Below, piece by piece: positions 23,427-27,466 of a DNA stretch of 27,466 bases. The translations under genes were made by a program, and so were the position numbers. The stretch's first letter is position 1. Each line of letters starts with the position of its first letter. The notes under the pieces were generated by a model. The model searched no databases and was not told the DNA's origin. It was given only the letters and a program-made list of their open reading frames with translations. Source of the stretch: Suillus spraguei (lineage: Eukaryota > Basidiomycota > Agaricomycetes > Boletales > Suillaceae); contig JABCPU010000766.1 in assembly GCA_016800925.1 (NCBI GenBank), positions 1 through 27,466 of the forward strand, given 5' to 3'.

Positions 23427-25424
23427 CGCATTCAATAGCAAAAATCACGCAAAATCAAGCCTAGTCCAAACGAGTTTTTCGCCTAGAGCCACCCATGACA
23501 TTAAGCAAAATCAAGGCATTCCATAGCAAAAACATAGCAAACATTACGCAAAATCAAGCCAAGTCCGAACAAGGTTTTCGCCTAAAGCTATGCTTCAGAT
23601 CAAACAAAATCAAGAGCAAAATCAAGCAAAGTCAAGCCCAGTCCTGACGAGGTTTTGATCAAACGAAACAAAATAAAATCAAGCAATCCAATAGCAAAAA
23701 TCACGCAAAATCAAGCCCAGTCCTGACGAGGTTTTCGCCAAAGCTACGCTTCAGATCAGACAAAAATCAAGCAAAGTCAAGACCAGTCCTGACAACGTTT
23801 TCGCCTAAAGCTACACCTCAAATCAAGCAAAATCAAGCAAAGTCTGAACAAGGTTTTCGCCTCAGCCTACGCATCACCCCAGACAACGATAAGGATAAGC
23901 GATACAATAGTCAAGACTCCAATAGCAAAAGACGAGCATAAGAAACGCCATACCATAGACTACGATAACTATACAAGACAACACTATATGATAACATAAC
24001 ATACAATACAATAGCAATACAATACCATACGATCACATACGATAACAATACGATAGTCAAGGATAACAATAACAGGACTTGCCATACGTTAGATCCCCCC
24101 GCCCGCCCCCGTTAAAGTTGTTAGTCATTAGGTTTAGCTGTTAGAAAACCACCCCCCCGCCCGTTAGAGGCTTAGTTAGCTTTCTCGTTGCTTAGGATAA
24201 AAACGTATTGTCTCGGTGTCTCGGTGTCTCGGTTCTCGGTACTATACAATAGTCAAGGAATACCATACAATTCATTAGCAAAAAAATAGCAAAAATCAAG
24301 CAAAGTCAAGCCCAGTCTGAACGAGGTTTTCGCCTAAAGCTACGCTTCAGATTAAACAAAAATCAAGTAAAATCAAGCCCAGTCTGAACGAGGTTTTCGC
24401 CTAAAGCTACGCCTCATATTAAACAAAAATCAAGCAAAGTCAAGCAAAGTCTGAACGAGGTTTTGACCAGGAATACCATAGTCAAGACGAGGATAAGAAA
24501 CGCGACAGACTACGATACCATACGATAGTCAAGACAAGGATAAGGAATACGATACGCTACGATACGATACCACAGCAAGTCAAGCAATACAATGACAAGA
24601 GACTACGACAACAAGTCAAGCAAAATCAAGCAACGCAATAGCAAAAATCATGCAAAATGAAACCAAGTCTGAACGAGGTTTTCGCCTAAACCAACGCCCA
24701 AGATTAAGCGAAATCACGCCATTCAATAGCAAAAAAATAGCAAAAATCATGCAAAATCAAGCCAAGTCCGAACAAGGTTTTCGCCTAAAGCTACGCTTCA
24801 GATCAAACAAATAAAGCAAAATCAACGATCCAATAGCAAATAAATAGCAAAAATCACGCAAAATGAAGCCCAGTCCTGACGAGGTTTTCGCCTAAAGCTA
24901 TTGCAAAAATACGATAGTCAAGACCACCATAAGCAAGTCAAGGATAAGAAATGCGATATCATAGGATATGATACGGTAGTCAAGACAAAGATAAGAAACA
25001 AAATAGACTACGATACCATACGACAGTCAAGACAAGGACAAGAAATGCGATACACTACGATAACATACGATACGACAACAATACGATAGACTACGATACG
25101 ATAACGATAACGATAACATAGTCAAAGCAGGGCAATCATATGTTGGATCGCCCCCGCCCCCCGCCCATTAGAGTCGTTAGTCATCAGGTTTAGCTGTTTG
25201 AAAACCACCACCAGCCCGTTAGCTTTCTCGTTGCTTAGGATATAAACGTATTGTCTCGGTGTCTCGGTTCTCGGTACTATAAGTCAGCCAGACACTACGA
25301 TACATTACCACAGCAAGTCAAGCAATACAACAGCAATAAATCAAGCAAAATCAAGCAATCCGATAGCAAAAATCACGCAAAATGAACCCAAGTCTGAACG
25401 AGGTTTTCGCCTAAAGCTACGCCT
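23427..25424 (+). repeat. Satellite unit 6 (1998 bases, short variant)
   Basis: Lacks one 67-base subrepeat between CAGATCAGACAAAAATCAAG and GACCAGTCCTGACAACG near 23760. One C tract is a base shorter (CCGCCCCCGTT near 24105). Confidence 0.9.
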
Positions 25425-26876
25425 CGCATTCAATAGCAAAAATCACGCAAAATCAAGCCTAGTCCAAACGAGTTTTTCGCCTAGAGCCACCCATGACATT
25501 AAGCAAAATCAAGGCATTCCATAGCAAAAACATAGCAAACATTACGCAAAATCAAGCCAAGTCCGAACAAGGTTTTCGCCTAAAGCTACGCTTCAGATCA
25601 AACAAAATCAAGAGCAAAATCAAGCAAAGTCAAGCCCAGTCCTGACGAGGTTTTGATCAAACGAAACAAAATAAAATCAAGCAATCCAATAGCAAAAATC
25701 ACGCAAAATCAAGCCCAGTCCTGACGAGGTTTTCGCCAAAGCTACGCTTCAGATCAGACAAAAATCAAGCAAAGTCAAGACCAGTCCTGACAACGTTTTC
25801 GCCTAAAGCTACACCTCAAATCAAGCAAAATCAAGCAAAGTCTGAACAAGGTTTTCGCCTCAGCCTACGCATCACCCCAGACAACGATAAGGATAAGCGA
25901 TACAATAGTCAAGACTCCAATAGCAAAAGACGAGCATAAGAAACGCCATACCATAGACTACGATAACTATACAAGACAACACTATATGATAACATAACAT
26001 ACAATACAATAGCAATACAATACCATACGATCACATACGATAACAATACGATAGTCAAGGATAACAATAACAGGACTTGCCATACGTTAGATCCCCCCGC
26101 CCGCCCCCCGTTAAAGTTGTTAGTCATTAGGTTTAGCTGTTAGAAAACCACCCCCCCGCCCGTTAGAGGCTTAGTTAGCTTTCTCGTTGCTTAGGATAAA
26201 AACGTATTGTCTCGGTGTCTCGGTGTCTCGGTTCTCGGTACTATACAATAGTCAAGGAATACCATACAATTCATTAGCAAAAAAATAGCAAAAATCAAGC
26301 AAAGTCAAGCCCAGTCTGAACGAGGTTTTCGCCTAAAGCTACGCTTCAGATTAAACAAAAATCAAGTAAAATCAAGCCCAGTCTGAACGAGGTTTTCGCC
26401 TAAAGCTACGCCTCATATTAAACAAAAATCAAGCAAAGTCAAGCAAAGTCTGAACGAGGTTTTGACCAGGAATACCATAGTCAAGACGAGGATAAGAAAC
26501 GCGACAGACTACGATACCATACGATAGTCAAGACAAGGATAAGGAATACAATACGCTACGATACGATACCACAGCAAGTCAAGCAATACAATGACAAGAG
26601 ACTACGACAACAAGTCAAGCAAAATCAAGCAACGCAATAGCAAAAATCATGCAAAATGAAACCAAGTCTGAACGAGGTTTTCGCCTAAACCAACGCCCAA
26701 GATTAAGCGAAATCACGCCATTCAATAGCAAAAAAATAGCAAAAATCATGCAAAATCAAGCCAAGTCCGAACAAGGTTTTCGCCTAAAGCTACGCTTCAG
26801 ATCAAACAAATAAAGCAAAATCAACGATCCAATAGCAAATAAATAGCAAAAATCACGCAAAATGAAGCCCAGTCCT
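25425..26876 (+). repeat. Satellite unit 7 (partial, 1452 bases, short variant)
   Basis: Lacks the same 67-base subrepeat as unit 6. Private changes include GCTACGCTTCAG near 25589 (GCTATGCTTCAG in the others) and GGAATACAATACGC near 26545. It ends in the middle of a subrepeat at AGTCCT, 26876. Confidence 0.9.
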
Positions 26877-26892
26877 ACCTATTGGAGTCAAG

Positions 26893-26926
26893 CATCTATG
26901 GGGGCATAGATGTTCCCTGGGGGAAC
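26893..26926 (+). repeat. Two adjoining hairpins just past the satellite edge
   Basis: CATCTATG (26893-26900), loop GGGG, CATAGATG (26905-26912) is a perfect 8-base stem. GTTCCC (26912-26917), loop TGG, GGGAAC (26921-26926) is a 6-base stem sharing one base with it. They start 16 bases after the satellite ends and precede the 85-base minisatellite. Confidence 0.75.
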
Positions 26927-26944
26927 AGCTTGATTTGGTTAGTA

Positions 26945-27437
26945 AAGGGAACACATGTCTATTTTCGGTTATATGAGGTTAGAGGGAACACTGAGCCAAG
27001 GGGAACAGAGGAACATCCTCTGTGGGAAACAGGGAACACATTTCTATTTATGGTTATACAAGGTGCGAGGGAACACTGGGTCAAGGGGAACAGAGGAACA
27101 TCATGTGTGGGAAATAGGGAACACTTCTCTATTTATGGTTATACAAGGTACGAGGGAACACTGGGCCAAGGGGAACAGAGGAACATCATGTGTGGGAAAT
27201 AGGGAACACTTCTCTATTTTTGGATATACAAAGCACGAGGGAACACTGCGCCAAGGGGAACAGAGGAACATCATGTGTGGGAAATAGGGAACACTTCTCT
27301 ATTTTTGGATATACAAGGCACGAGGGAACACTGCGCCAAGGGGAACAGAGGAACATCATGTGTGGGAAATAGGGAACACTTCTCTATTTTTGGATATACA
27401 AAGCACGAGGGAACACTGGGCCAAGGGGGAACAGAGC
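26945..27437 (+). repeat. 85-base minisatellite, about 5.8 copies
   Basis: The unit carries GAGGGAACACTG at 26982, 27067, 27152, 27237, 27322 and 27407, exactly 85 bases apart each time. Each unit holds several GGGAACA words (AGGGAACACTT, AGGGGAACAGAGGAACA) and TCTATTTTTGGATATACAA. The first units are more diverged (TTATGGTTATACAAGG) than the last ones. 85 is not a multiple of three, and open frames across it rotate, so it is not a coding repeat. Confidence 0.93.
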
Positions 27438-27466
27438 CGTCCTGTCCCCGATTAGTCATTGTCCTA
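27438..27466. other. Window edge after the minisatellite
   Basis: Short unique end. CCGTCCTGTCCCC resembles the reverse complement of the GGGACGGGGACGG end of the minisatellite near 4240. Confidence 0.3.

Larger units (their letters stand above)
13101..26876 (+). repeat. Higher-order satellite array, unit about 2065 bases, 6.7 copies
   Basis: A tandem array of near-identical units marked by the start string CGCATTCAATAGCAAAAATC. Unit starts are 13101, 15169, 17233, 19298, 21362, 23427 and 25425, giving lengths of 2068, 2064, 2065, 2064, 2065 and 1998, and a partial 1452. Each unit contains many diverged copies of a 60-70-base subrepeat (core ACGAGGTTTTCGCCTAAAGC with flanking ATCAAGCAAAGTCAAG), tracts built on TACGATA and AGTCAAGACAAGGATAAG, and two C-rich blocks followed by a shared segment ending TCTCGGTACTATA. 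Copies differ by isolated bases and homopolymer length. Short open frames recur once per unit on both strands but are low-complexity and are broken by one-base C-tract changes, so I do not call them genes. Position next to decayed genes fits a subtelomeric or pericentromeric satellite. Confidence 0.95.

Noticed and set aside
13101..26876. CRISPR-like array, because short repeats alternate with variable sequence
   Set aside because: Subrepeats are diverged, unevenly spaced and nested in a 2 kb unit in a eukaryotic context. No cas genes.
26882..27287. Open frames of about 106-110 residues across the 85-base minisatellite
   Set aside because: The period is not a multiple of three, so frames rotate. 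The peptides are repeat-derived, with no start context or homology.

Overview
Organism and overall character. The window is eukaryotic and almost certainly a basidiomycete fungus (Agaricomycotina-like). The recognisable genes are cut by many short introns of about 46-60 bases with GT-AG or GC-AG ends. The protein fragments read as ordinary fungal housekeeping families: CDP-alcohol phosphotransferase, histidyl-tRNA synthetase, Sec23, a FAAH-type amidase and a Cys-rich furin/EGF-like membrane protein. I saw no bacterial operon structure, CRISPR array, rRNA or convincing tRNA. I cannot name the species.

Layout. 356-2676 (minus): 3' part of a Cys-rich type I membrane protein, fused at its 5' side to the 5' half of an amidase gene (2677-3755, minus). 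3830-5500: a short GGGACGG-rich minisatellite, a Tc1/mariner (DDE_3-like) transposase fragment, a basic AT-hook reading frame on the other strand, and a degenerate 150-base-spaced duplication. 5560-5944: an unrecognised small protein with one frameshift. 6412-12681 (plus): a run of truncated genes on one strand: CDP-alcohol phosphotransferase 5' half, HisRS 3' half, SEC23 3' part with internal losses, amidase 5' half, an inserted piece of the Cys-rich gene, then amidase 3' half. 13101-26876: a tandem satellite of about 2065 bases per unit, six full units plus a partial one, each built from shorter subrepeats and carrying two related C-rich blocks. 26893-27437: two small hairpins and then an 85-base minisatellite.

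Main structural point. Bases 1977-3829 (minus) and 9801-11623 (plus) are an inverted duplication. Both arms carry the same amidase/Cys-rich fusion junction, placed exactly at an amidase exon end. Only the right arm returns to amidase sequence. The arms share some splice and frame lesions, which are older than the duplication, and each has private ones. The right arm is 30 bases shorter, mostly through one- or two-base losses clustered at 9.6-10.0 and 10.5-10.7 kb. That pattern is either pseudogene decay or uncorrected long-read consensus error, so it matters for any reading of the locus.

Function. None of the housekeeping gene copies looks able to make a full protein. The window reads as a rearranged, decaying gene-fragment mosaic beside a large homogenised satellite, as expected of a subtelomeric, pericentromeric or otherwise repeat-rich region. 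That placement is inference.
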